From an uncultured Burkholderiales bacterium (GTDB lineage Bacteria; Pseudomonadota; Gammaproteobacteria; Burkholderiales; Burkholderiaceae_E), in contig CAIXXI010000204.1 in NCBI GenBank assembly GCA_903923345.1, positions 1 through 17,797 of the forward strand: a stretch of 17,797 bases of DNA. The letters are read 5' to 3'. The notes under the pieces were generated by a model. It was given only the letters and a program-made list of their open reading frames with translations. It searched no databases and was not told where the DNA came from. This document shows positions 1-8,366 of this stretch, in pieces. Made by a program: the position numbers and the translations under genes. Position 1 is the stretch's first letter. Each line of letters begins with the position of its first letter.

Positions 1-1383
1 CCGATGGCCGTGCTGCTGTCGCAGAGCGTCGCGGCGCAACCCGTGTCAGTCCAGGACACGGCCGTTCAGTCATCGGCTGATCCCGCCGCCGTCTGCGCGA
101 GTCGCCCGGACCGGGGACTCGACTGGCAGCACGCGCAGCGCAGACTGATCGAGTGCAATCGTGATGTACGCATCGCGGTGCGCACGGCCAGGGCAGCGCA
201 GACTGACATCATCACGGCCGGCCAGCGTCCCAATCCGGTCCTGTCGACCGGGGTCGGGCAATACGCACCGTCAGTCGGGCTGGGCTCGGGCGGGCCACTC
301 GACTGGCAACTCGACTGGCTTGCGCGCTACGACCAGACGATCGAGCGAGGCAACAAACGTGGCCTTCGAATCGAGTCCGCCCAGAATGCCTGGATCGCAT
401 CCCAATGGGATGCCGTCAACACATTGCGCCAGCAGCAGCTTGCCTTGGCGCTTAACTGGATCGACCTCTGGGGCGCTCAGGAAAAGGTCAGGCTGCAGCG
501 AGAGATCACTTCGCTGTTTCGCCGAACACTGGATGCCGCACAGATTCGCCTCAAAGCCGGAGACATTGCCGCCAATGATGTCGCTCGGATCCATCTGGAC
601 CTGCAACGCTCGGAAAGCGACCAGATCGCGGCAGATGCCGAGTTGTCGCGTGCTCGGAACACCCTGGCGGCCTTGCTTGCGATCGATGCAAGCCCTGTTG
701 AACTGACGGCCAACGAGCCCTGGGCTGTTCTGGCGGTTGAACCGGATGTCAGCCGCCAGCCCCTGGACGACGCTGCGCTCGAAGGGCGCCCGGATCTGCA
801 GGCAGCCCGAGCACAGCAGGCAGCTGCCGAAGCGCGATCCAGGCTGGCCCGCAGCCTTCAGACGCGAGATGTCAGCGTCGGCCTGCAGGTCGACCGTTAC
901 GCCCCGCCATCCGGTTTGGGCTGGCTGTTCGGGGTCTATGTTTCATTTCCGCTGTTTCTGAACCATCGGTATGAGGGCGAAATTGCCCGTGCCGAAGCCG
1001 ATGTCGCGATCGCGCACCTGACCAGAGACCGGGTCGAAAAGCAGGCACGGGCCGACTACCAGCGTTTGCTGGAGGCGAGGACGCTGGCGCAAAGACGTCA
1101 GGCACGGATTGAACTCGAAGCCCTGCCGCTGGCCGAGAAAGTGGCGGCCAATGCCGATCTGGCCTACCGGAAAGGCGCTGGCTCGGTGCTCGAACTGCTG
1201 GATGCATTGCGTCAACTCCGGGCACTTCAGCTCGAAGCGCTGACCGCCCGACTGGAAGTTGATCGTGCCGACGCCTCGGCAAGGGCAGAACGGCTGGGTG
1301 ATCGGGCATTGACCGACCCGGTTTTCGGCGGCATTTTGAGCTTGCGGCCCGAACCGCCTGAATCTACGACGAGCGTGAAATGA
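1..1383 (+). CDS. Outer-membrane factor of a heavy-metal RND efflux system (CzcC/TolC family), 5'-partial
   Basis: This is the outer-membrane channel of a tripartite CzcCBA-type metal efflux pump. It would carry substrate from the periplasm across the outer membrane. The reading frame is open to the left edge. The first ATG (base 4) gives MAVLLSQSVAAQ, which is the hydrophobic and cleavage part of a signal peptide without its positively charged start, so the true start probably lies upstream. Numbered from that Met, the 459 residues show two OEP-like repeats (about 60-230 and 255-440), rich in Ala, Gln, Arg and Leu as expected for the long periplasmic helices. Two Cys (31 and 51) near the mature N-terminus could form a disulfide. 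No lipobox is visible. The stop codon overlaps the ATG of the fusion protein gene (ATGA), which indicates translational coupling. The family is assigned with confidence from context; metal specificity cannot be read from this subunit. Confidence 0.88.
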   Translation, partial: PMAVLLSQSVAAQPVSVQDTAVQSSADPAAVCASRPDRGLDWQHAQRRLIECNRDVRIAVRTARAAQTDIITAGQRPNPVLSTGVGQYAPSVGLGSGGPLDWQLDWLARYDQTIERGNKRGLRIESAQNAWIASQWDAVNTLRQQQLALALNWIDLWGAQEKVRLQREITSLFRRTLDAAQIRLKAGDIAANDVARIHLDLQRSESDQIAADAELSRARNTLAALLAIDASPVELTANEPWAVLAVEPDVSRQPLDDAALEGRPDLQAARAQQAAAEARSRLARSLQTRDVSVGLQVDRYAPPSGLGWLFGVYVSFPLFLNHRYEGEIARAEADVAIAHLTRDRVEKQARADYQRLLEARTLAQRRQARIELEALPLAEKVAANADLAYRKGAGSVLELLDALRQLRALQLEALTARLEVDRADASARAERLGDRALTDPVFGGILSLRPEPPESTTSVK

Positions 1384-2615
1384 CAGCCCATCGATTTGGC
1401 AATCCCGCTGACCGGCCATCAAAGCCGTCACGACCTCTGCTGGCGGGCCCGATCGCGCTGATTGCGGCGATGGTCCTGGCAGCGTGCTCAGCCGAGCCGC
1501 CACCCAAAGCGCCCGATTCCAACCCGACGATCACCGGCTCGACCATCCAGTTTCCGAGACGCCCGGAAGGCATTCGCTCTGAAGTCGGTCAGGAAGCTGG
1601 CTCAATCGCTGTCTCGGTGCCTGGCCGCCTCGCCTGGGACGAAGATCGCACCGTGCGCATCCAGTCTCCCTTTGCCGGCCGAGTCATCAAGCCTCTGGTG
1701 CAAGTGGGCGACGCGGTGAGCGCCGGACAGCCGATCGCACTGCTGTCATCGGCCGACTTTGGCTCGGCGCTGGCGGATTCACGCCGGGCAGAAACTGACC
1801 TCAAGCTCGCCGACGACAACCTGACGCGTCAACGCGAGTTGCACGACGCAGGGATCGTGCCGCTCAAGGAGCTCAGATCGGCCGAAGCGGAGCGCTCCCG
1901 TGCAGATATCGAAGTGCAGCGGGCGCGATCGAAAATGCGTCAGGAAGGGGGGGCATCCGGGCCCAACTTCACCCTGCGAGCGCCGGTCAAGGGCGTTGTG
2001 GTCGAACGCTCGATCAACTCCGGCCAGGAGTTGAGGCCTGAGCAGGACACCTCGCTTTTTGTGGTGACCGACCCGACCCGCATGTGGGCCTGGCTGGATG
2101 CGCCCGAACGCATCGTGCCGCAGCTGGCCCCCCTGCCCGCCGGCACACCGCTGCGTATCCGCAGCACTGCATGGGGCGAGCTCGAATTCGATGCGCAATT
2201 GCTGCGCAAGGAAGACACCATCGATCCGGACCTGCGCACGTTCAGGATGCGGGCGTCGGTGGCAAACCCTGATCGCAAACTGAAGGCCGGCATGTTCGTC
2301 ACCGCGACCTTTCCAACGCCGGAAGATTCGGCCGGGCAACTGGTCGAACACGTCCCGATGTCTGCCGTCTTGCTGATCGACGGAAAACGCCATGTATTCG
2401 TTCAGGACTCTGACAGCACCTTCTCTCGAATTGAAGTGAAAGTCATCAGTGAACAAGCGGGCCGGGCAGCGGTGCTGGGCTTGAAGCAGGGCCAGCGGGT
2501 CGTCACCGAAGGCACCCTGTATCTGCAGCAGATCCTGTCCCGAAACGGCAACCCTGCGGGCGCGCGCAGCACCCCTGCACCGGCGCCAGGCGCGGCCGCT
2601 GAAGGCCGGAAATGA
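1380..2615 (+). CDS. RND efflux periplasmic adaptor (CzcB-like membrane fusion lipoprotein)
   Basis: This is the periplasmic adaptor that joins the RND pump to the outer-membrane channel. It has 411 aa. A Lys/Arg-containing start is followed by a hydrophobic stretch and the lipobox VLAAC with Cys36, so it is probably a lipoprotein. The HlyD-type architecture is visible. Lipoyl half-motifs lie at about 91-123 (SPFAGRV...VQVGDAVSAGQPI) and 197-228 (LRAPVKGVVVE...SGQEL). A charged coiled-coil hairpin at 124-190 lies between them. A beta-barrel spans 229-310, and a membrane-proximal domain spans about 320-385. The tail is Pro/Ala-rich. There is no His- or Met-rich metal-binding extension and no CusF-like domain. 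The ATG overlaps the upstream stop, and its own stop overlaps the pump ATG, so the three pump genes form one coupled unit. Confidence 0.92.
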   Translation: MTAHRFGNPADRPSKPSRPLLAGPIALIAAMVLAACSAEPPPKAPDSNPTITGSTIQFPRRPEGIRSEVGQEAGSIAVSVPGRLAWDEDRTVRIQSPFAGRVIKPLVQVGDAVSAGQPIALLSSADFGSALADSRRAETDLKLADDNLTRQRELHDAGIVPLKELRSAEAERSRADIEVQRARSKMRQEGGASGPNFTLRAPVKGVVVERSINSGQELRPEQDTSLFVVTDPTRMWAWLDAPERIVPQLAPLPAGTPLRIRSTAWGELEFDAQLLRKEDTIDPDLRTFRMRASVANPDRKLKAGMFVTATFPTPEDSAGQLVEHVPMSAVLLIDGKRHVFVQDSDSTFSRIEVKVISEQAGRAAVLGLKQGQRVVTEGTLYLQQILSRNGNPAGARSTPAPAPGAAAEGRK

Positions 2616-5600
2616 TCGGTCGGATCGTCCGGGTGGCCTTGCACCAGCCGTTGCTGGTGGTCTTTGCACTGGTGGTCTTCATCGGCAGCGGTCTGCTTGC
2701 CTTCAAGAATCTGCCCATCGAAGCCTTTCCGGATGTTTCGGACACCCAGGTGACGGTGATCGCGCTCTACCCGGGCCGGGCCGCCGAAGAAGTCGAGCGC
2801 CAGGTCTCCTTGCCGATCGAAGTCGCGCTGTCGGGTGTCCCGGATTCGGTTCGCCTGTTCTCGCACACTCAATTCGGTCTGTCGTTCACCGTCATCACCT
2901 TCAATGACAAACCCTCCGATGTGATCGCCCGACAGCGGGTCAATGAGCGGCTGCAGGGCGTGAGCCTGCCCCCCCAGGTGGAGTTGCGCATCCAGCCGCC
3001 CCAGACCGCCATCGGTGAAATCTTCCGGTTTCGACTGCGTGGCGACGACTACACGCCGCAGCAACTGCGAACCCTCCAGGACTGGGTGGTCGAAAAGCAG
3101 TTGCGCAAGGTGGCCGGCGTGGCCGACCTGGTCACCATGGGCGGTACGATCAAGCAGTACGAGGTCAATCCGGACATGGCGCGGCTGCGCGACTATGGCC
3201 TGAGCATCGATCAGCTCTTTACTGCCCTGGAGCGTGCCAATTCGAACGTCGGCGGTGGCGCGGTCACTCATGGTTCGCAGCAGTACCTGATCCGTTCGAT
3301 CGGTGAGCTGCGCACATCGGCCGACATCGCCAATGTGATGGTCACCGTGCACAAGGGCGTGCCGGTTCTGGTCAAGGATGTGGCCGAGATTCGAGTCGGC
3401 GGCGCACCCGCGCAAGGGCTGGTCGGGCAAACGCTCGAAGGTCGCCACGATGACGACATCGTCAATGGCATCGTGGTCATGCGAAAGGGTGAAAACCCCT
3501 CTCAGGTGCTCGCCGGCATCAAGGAAAAGATCGAGACCATCAATCGCACGCAATTGCCCAAAGGGGTTGCAATCGTCCCCTACTACGATCGCTCATGGCT
3601 GATCGACAAGACGCTGCGCACCGTGTTTGGCAACCTGCTCGAAGGCGCCGTGCTGGTCTGCGCCGTGCTGGTCCTGTTTCTCACCAACATCCGGGCGGCG
3701 CTCATCGTGGCCGCGGTGATCCCCTTGTCGCTGCTGGCCACCTTTCTGGGGCTGACCTTCGTCGGTATCCCGGCCAATCTGCTGTCTCTGGGCGCGATGG
3801 ACTTCGGCATCATCGTCGACGGTGCGGTGATCGTGGTCGAGAACATCTTCAGACGACTCGGTCAGCTGCGCGACGCCGAGGTCAACGACCCTGCGGCCCG
3901 ACGCGAAGCCGTCCTCAAGGCGACCATCGAGGTCGGCCGACCGACACTGTTTTCGATGCTCATCATCATCGTGGCGCATGTGCCGATCTTCACGCTGCAG
4001 CGCCATGAGGGTCGGATCTTTTCGCCGATGGCCTGGACGGTCAGCTCGGCGCTGATCGGATCGCTGATCCTGTCACTGACGGTGGTGCCGCTGGCCTGTG
4101 CGTGGTTCCTTCGCAAGGTGCCTCATGACGACAACCTCGTCGTGCGTTTTTTCAAGGCTCGTTATGCGAAGGTGCTTGACTGGGCGATCAATCAGCGGGT
4201 GATGGTGATCGGGCTGGCCATCGCCGCGCTGCTGGCCGCAGGCGTTGTGGCAACCCGCCTGGGCAGCGAGTTCCTGCCCGAGCTCAATGAAGGCTCGATC
4301 TGGGTGAATGTCACGCTCGCACCCTCGGTTGCACCCATCGAGGCGCAGACCGCCGCGCGCCAGATTCGCAGCGCGCTCGTCGCGGTGCCCGAAGTGTCGT
4401 CGGTGATTTCGAAGGTCGGGCGCCCGGACGATGGCACCGATCCGAAAATCTTCAACTCGGCCGAATTCTTCGTCGAGATGAAGCCCGAGAACCAGTGGCG
4501 AAAGGGCTTGACCAAGCAGGCGCTGATCCGCGAGCTGGATGCCTCGATCGGCAAACTGCCCGGGCTGGAACCCAGTTTTTCGCAACCGATTCGCGACAAC
4601 GTGCTTGAGAGCATTTCGCAGATCGACGGCCAGATCGTCATCAAGATCCAGGGCGACGACTTCGACACCATCAAACAGATTGCAAGGCAGATTCGCAGTC
4701 GAATCGCCAATGTGCCGGGCGTGACCCGCAGCTTCGTCGACCGGGATGGCCGGTTGCCGCAGTATCGAATCGATATCGACCGGATCACTGCAGGACGGTA
4801 TGGCGTGAATGTGGCCGACCTGCAGGGCACGATCGAATCGGCACTGGCCGGCAAGGCGGCGACCGAGTTGTGGGAAGGCGAGCGACACTTCTCGGTGGTG
4901 GTCCGCCTCAAGCCCGAACAGCGGGATCTCTCGCGCTTGTCCGACCTGCTGGTCACCGGAGCGAACGGCTCGCAGATTCCGCTGTCTCAGGTCGCAAGCT
5001 TTCGTATGACCGAAGGTGCGATGAACATTTCCCGCGAGAATGGCCAGCGCGTTGCAGCCATCGGCGTGTTCATCCGGGATCGCGACATGGGCAGCGTGGT
5101 GGCCGACATGCAAAAGCTCGTCGATGCCGAAGTGAAACTGCCGGCGGGCTACACCATCAGCTGGTCTGGGGAATTCGAGAATCAGCAGCGCGCCATGGCT
5201 CGCCTGTCCTGGGTGATCCCGTTGTCAGTCCTGATGATTTTCCTGCTGCTCTTTGATGCCTTCGGCTCGCTGGCCAGTGCGGCGCTGATCATCGCGAACA
5301 TCCCTCTGGCGATGATCGGCGGGCTGGTGGCGCTGTGGCTCACCGGGATTCCACTGTCGGTGTCGGCCGCCATCGGGTTTATCGCCCTGTTTGGTCAGGC
5401 CGTGCTCAATGGCGTGGTGATGGTGTCCGACTTCAATGCGCGTGCGGCCGGCTTTACGGATTTCGAGTCGATCCGATCTGCTGTACGCGAGGGCGCACTG
5501 CAGCGCTTGAGAACCGTGATGATGACCGCGCTGCTGGCCATGCTGGGTCTGCTGCCCATGGCGCTGTCTCATGGGATTGGCGCGGAAACGCAGCGGCCGC

Positions 5601-5737
5601 TCGCGGTGGTGGTGATCGGTGGTCTGGTCAGTGCGACGCTGCTGACCCTGATCGTGCTGCCAGCCCTGTATCTGATGGTCGCCAAGCGCTGGCCGACTTC
5701 CCTGGCCTCTGAAGAAGCGACCATGACCGCTCATTGA
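2612..5737 (+). CDS. Heavy-metal efflux RND permease (CzcA/CusA family, divalent-cation type)
   Basis: This is the inner-membrane proton-driven pump of the tripartite system, 1041 aa against about 1,060 for CzcA. TM1 lies at about residues 12-31, and two large periplasmic loops alternate with TM clusters as in all RND pumps. The TM4 signature GAMDFGIIVDGAVIVVEN places Asp397, Asp403 and Glu410 with the same spacing as Asp402, Asp408 and Glu415 of Cupriavidus CzcA, residues known to relay protons. This DFG-DGA-EN pattern is typical of Co/Zn/Cd/Ni-type HME-RND pumps, not of Cu/Ag pumps, whose motif contains MVDAA and MIEN. The loop reads FLPELNEGSIWV where many CzcA proteins have DEG, so exact substrates stay open. 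The start overlaps the adaptor stop (ATGA). A candidate promoter for the next gene overlaps this gene's stop codon. Confidence 0.93.
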   Translation: MIGRIVRVALHQPLLVVFALVVFIGSGLLAFKNLPIEAFPDVSDTQVTVIALYPGRAAEEVERQVSLPIEVALSGVPDSVRLFSHTQFGLSFTVITFNDKPSDVIARQRVNERLQGVSLPPQVELRIQPPQTAIGEIFRFRLRGDDYTPQQLRTLQDWVVEKQLRKVAGVADLVTMGGTIKQYEVNPDMARLRDYGLSIDQLFTALERANSNVGGGAVTHGSQQYLIRSIGELRTSADIANVMVTVHKGVPVLVKDVAEIRVGGAPAQGLVGQTLEGRHDDDIVNGIVVMRKGENPSQVLAGIKEKIETINRTQLPKGVAIVPYYDRSWLIDKTLRTVFGNLLEGAVLVCAVLVLFLTNIRAALIVAAVIPLSLLATFLGLTFVGIPANLLSLGAMDFGIIVDGAVIVVENIFRRLGQLRDAEVNDPAARREAVLKATIEVGRPTLFSMLIIIVAHVPIFTLQRHEGRIFSPMAWTVSSALIGSLILSLTVVPLACAWFLRKVPHDDNLVVRFFKARYAKVLDWAINQRVMVIGLAIAALLAAGVVATRLGSEFLPELNEGSIWVNVTLAPSVAPIEAQTAARQIRSALVAVPEVSSVISKVGRPDDGTDPKIFNSAEFFVEMKPENQWRKGLTKQALIRELDASIGKLPGLEPSFSQPIRDNVLESISQIDGQIVIKIQGDDFDTIKQIARQIRSRIANVPGVTRSFVDRDGRLPQYRIDIDRITAGRYGVNVADLQGTIESALAGKAATELWEGERHFSVVVRLKPEQRDLSRLSDLLVTGANGSQIPLSQVASFRMTEGAMNISRENGQRVAAIGVFIRDRDMGSVVADMQKLVDAEVKLPAGYTISWSGEFENQQRAMARLSWVIPLSVLMIFLLLFDAFGSLASAALIIANIPLAMIGGLVALWLTGIPLSVSAAIGFIALFGQAVLNGVVMVSDFNARAAGFTDFESIRSAVREGALQRLRTVMMTALLAMLGLLPMALSHGIGAETQRPLAVVVIGGLVSATLLTLIVLPALYLMVAKRWPTSLASEEATMTAH

Positions 5738-5762
5738 GTCGCCCGCAGGCAGGGGCTACCAT
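5734..5762 (+). promoter_or_regulatory. Candidate sigma-70 promoter for the amidohydrolase-peroxidase pair
   Basis: TTGAGT (5734-5739) and TACCAT (5757-5762) each match four of six consensus bases and lie exactly 17 bases apart. The -35 element overlaps the stop codon of the RND pump gene. Transcription would start near base 5769, leaving a leader of about 20 bases with a GAGGG ribosome-binding site ahead of the amidohydrolase ATG. If real, it would let the two downstream genes be expressed without the pump. This is a motif match by eye only. Confidence 0.35.
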
Positions 5763-5788
5763 CGCCCTTCTTTGATCGAGGGTCACCC

Positions 5789-7000
5789 ATGATGTTGAAC
5801 TTCGCACGGCTGATGCGCTGGGCAGGCTTGCTGGCCGCCGTGATGGCTGGGCTTTCGATGCCGGCGCAGGCAGCCGATCTGCCGATTTTCGATGCACACA
5901 TCCACTACAGCCACGACGCCTGGCAGGTCGTGCCGCCGCGCGAGGCGGTGGCCTTGCTGCGCAAGGCGGGTCTGCGCAAGGCCATGGTCTCGAGCTCGTC
6001 CGATGAAGGCACCCAGCTGCTGGTGGCCGAGGCCCCTGATCTGATCGTCCCTTCCTTGCGGCCCTATCGCAGCCGCGGCGAGATCGGCACCTGGGTCCGC
6101 GACGAGTCGGTGATCCGCCACCTCGAATCCAGGCTGTCGAAATTTCAGTACGCGGCCATTGGTGAATTCCATGTCTATGGCGCTGACGCCGATCTGCCGG
6201 TCATGCGACGCCTGGTGGAGCTGGCAAAGCAATACCGGCTGCTGATGCACCTGCACGGTGATGCCGATGCGGTCGAACGTGTCTTCAAGCAGGACCCGCA
6301 GGCGCGCATCCTGTGGGCCCATGCCGGCTTTGCTGCACCCGACGAGGTACGGGCCACGCTGCGTCGGCACCGGATGCTCTGGGCCGATCTGGCCTTTCGC
6401 AGCGACCCGGGCAGCGGCAGCACGGTCAACCCGGCCTGGCGTGCAGCCTTCGAAGAATTTCCAGATCGCTTCATGCTCGGCACCGACACGTTCTCGCCCG
6501 AGCGCTGGTGGTATGTGACCGAGCATGCAGCCTGGGCGCGCGCCTGGCTGGCGGATTTGCCCACCCCTTTGGCCGAGCGGATTGCCTATCGCAACGCCGA
6601 AGCGATGCTGTCAACGCGTCCCGTGGCTCAGTCACAGGCTTACCCGGGCACATGCCCCACTGTGCTGGGCAGCAAGATCGGCCGCCTGCTGCAGGGAGAC
6701 AGTCTTGACATCGCCTGGCGCGCGGTGCCGGCGTCGATTGCAGTGGGCAAGCCCTTTTCGATCGAATTCGAAGTCTGTCCGCGGGGCGCGTCATCGCCCA
6801 TCGAGCGGCTGTCTGTGGATGCCTGGATGCCAGATCACCGGCATGGCATGAACTATCGACCCACCCTGACCGGACAAGCACCCAGTGTGATTCGTGCCGA
6901 TGGTCTGGTGTTTCACATGCCCGGACGCTGGCAACTGGTCTTTGAGGCGGCGATTGCTGGCCGCACGCTGCGACTGACCGAAGATGTGACGGTTCGATAA
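5789..7000 (+). CDS. Secreted amidohydrolase fused to a C-terminal YtkA/FixH-like domain
   Basis: This is an exported two-domain protein of 403 aa. A signal peptide ends in MPAQA, with likely cleavage after residue 28. Residues 31-275 resemble the amidohydrolase-2 TIM-barrel family. Visible candidates for the metal site are His37 and His39 (DAHIHY), Glu126 (GEFH), His154/His156 (MHLHGD), His178 (WAHAG) and Asp233 (GTDTF). Residues 285-403 form a separate beta-rich unit resembling YtkA/FixH-like domains, with MPDHRHGM at 347-354 and FHMPG at 375-379, whose His and Met side chains could bind a metal such as copper. Cys289 and Cys330 could pair in the periplasm. The start has two adjacent ATGs behind a GAGGG site; the first was used. 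It lies 51 bases after the pump and 4 bases before the peroxidase gene. The hydrolase substrate is unknown; both domain calls are by motif recognition. Confidence 0.8.
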   Translation: MMLNFARLMRWAGLLAAVMAGLSMPAQAADLPIFDAHIHYSHDAWQVVPPREAVALLRKAGLRKAMVSSSSDEGTQLLVAEAPDLIVPSLRPYRSRGEIGTWVRDESVIRHLESRLSKFQYAAIGEFHVYGADADLPVMRRLVELAKQYRLLMHLHGDADAVERVFKQDPQARILWAHAGFAAPDEVRATLRRHRMLWADLAFRSDPGSGSTVNPAWRAAFEEFPDRFMLGTDTFSPERWWYVTEHAAWARAWLADLPTPLAERIAYRNAEAMLSTRPVAQSQAYPGTCPTVLGSKIGRLLQGDSLDIAWRAVPASIAVGKPFSIEFEVCPRGASSPIERLSVDAWMPDHRHGMNYRPTLTGQAPSVIRADGLVFHMPGRWQLVFEAAIAGRTLRLTEDVTVR

Positions 7001-7004
7001 ACGC

Positions 7005-8366
7005 ATGAGGCTCCGGCGCGCCGCACTGATGGCGATCCTGCTGGCGGGCCTGTGCAGTTGTCGGTCGGTGCCAAACGCCTCGCCGGATGCGAGCACCGAG
7101 GTCACGAAAACCGCATCGGTGCAATCGCGACAAACGACGGCCGATGCGCTCGGCCTGAGCGAGGCCACCGTCGAGGCCACCCTCATGCATGGCCCCTGGC
7201 CGGTGCGGTTTCGTCCCGATCCGGGCAACCGCGCCTCGGGCCATCCCGCAGCCATCGAGCTCGGGCGGCGACTGTTCAACGACCCGCGACTGTCGGCTGA
7301 TGGGCAACGCGCCTGCGTCAACTGCCACCGGCCGGAGCAGGGCTTCGCAGACGGCCGAGCGCGCAGCCCGGCGGCGCATGGCGGCCCGCTCGATCGCAAT
7401 GCCCAGGGCCTGCTCGATGTTCGCTTGCAGCACTGGTTCGGCTGGGATGGTGCGGCCGATTCGCTGTGGGCCTTTGTGATGCGGCCCCTGGCGGATACAC
7501 AGGAGATGGGTGCAAGCACGGAGTCGCTCGAGCAGCTGTTTGCGCGGGACGCGCAGCTGGCCTGTTTGCGCCAGGCCGCCTTCGAGTTGCCCGACCCTGC
7601 AGCACGCACCTCGAGTCCGCGGCCTCAGTCGGTGCGGGTCGAGATCGCCAAATCATTGGCTGCGTATCTGGAGACGCTGGATTCACCGCGATCGCGTTTC
7701 GATGATTTCCGCGACGCACTCGATCGCGGCGACATCGAGGCTGCCAAGCGTTACCCGCCTGATGCGGTTCGCGGACTGGAACTGTTCACCGGGGCGGGGC
7801 GCTGCAACCTGTGCCACCTGGGCCCGGCATTCAGCAACGGCGAGTTCCATGACATCGGCCGGCCCCATTTCGCGGCCAACGCCCGACCCGATCCGGGTCG
7901 GCATGGCGGGATCAAGGCGGTGCTGAGCGATCCCTACAACCGGCTGGGCGTGTGGTCCGATGCGGACTCAACACGGCAGCCTGTCGGTTCAGCAAGCGAT
8001 ACCGCGGTGCTGACCCGTCACCTGCAGGCCCATCACCGCAATTTCGGCGAATTCCGTGTGCCCGGACTGCGCGGGGCCTTGCACACCGCGCCGTATTTTC
8101 ACGATGGCAGCGCACCCGATCTGGCTGCAGTGGTGAATCATTATTCGGACATCGATCTGGAGCGGCTGCATGCCGACGGTGAATCGGTGCTGCGTCCGCT
8201 CAAGCTCGATGCCCGCGCCCGGGCCGATCTGCTGGCGTTTCTCGAAAGCCTGTCTCAACCCTCGCCGGTTCAGGCTGCGCGGGCGCCCTGGGCAGGCCGC
8301 AATGAGCCGATCCACTCGCAGGCCTGCGCCATGGCACGGTCTGCGCCATCGAGCACGCCGCCGTAG
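7005..8366 (+). CDS. MauG-like di-haem cytochrome c peroxidase family protein
   Basis: This is an exported protein with two c-type haems, 453 aa. It has a hydrophobic leader, and Cys19 in LCSC could be a weak lipobox. Haem sites are CVNCH (104-108) and CNLCH (267-271), each opening one half of the CCP/MauG fold. Between them is the Trp-rich segment HWFGWDGAADSLWAFVMRP followed by QEMG, which I recall from a subgroup of cytochrome c peroxidase-like proteins. The C-terminal half has PYFHDG (363-368); classical bacterial CCPs have Met where Phe365 stands, so haem ligation may differ. The family reduces peroxide or, as MauG and MbnH do, oxidises residues of a partner protein. It follows the amidohydrolase by 4 bases. 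The conserved fold ends near LLAFLESL (about residue 416); the last 35 or so residues are encoded antisense to the next gene and may not be functional. Confidence 0.87.
   Translation: MRLRRAALMAILLAGLCSCRSVPNASPDASTEVTKTASVQSRQTTADALGLSEATVEATLMHGPWPVRFRPDPGNRASGHPAAIELGRRLFNDPRLSADGQRACVNCHRPEQGFADGRARSPAAHGGPLDRNAQGLLDVRLQHWFGWDGAADSLWAFVMRPLADTQEMGASTESLEQLFARDAQLACLRQAAFELPDPAARTSSPRPQSVRVEIAKSLAAYLETLDSPRSRFDDFRDALDRGDIEAAKRYPPDAVRGLELFTGAGRCNLCHLGPAFSNGEFHDIGRPHFAANARPDPGRHGGIKAVLSDPYNRLGVWSDADSTRQPVGSASDTAVLTRHLQAHHRNFGEFRVPGLRGALHTAPYFHDGSAPDLAAVVNHYSDIDLERLHADGESVLRPLKLDARARADLLAFLESLSQPSPVQAARAPWAGRNEPIHSQACAMARSAPSSTPP

Noticed and set aside
4..45. ATG at base 4 as the true start of the outer-membrane factor
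   Set aside because: It would give a signal peptide with no positively charged region and a very short core; the frame is open to the window edge, so a 5'-partial gene is more likely.
2612..5737. Assignment of the RND pump as the copper/silver exporter CusA
   Set aside because: The TM4 motif is DFG-IIVDGA-EN, the divalent-cation pattern, and lacks the MVDAA/MIEN signature of Cu/Ag pumps.
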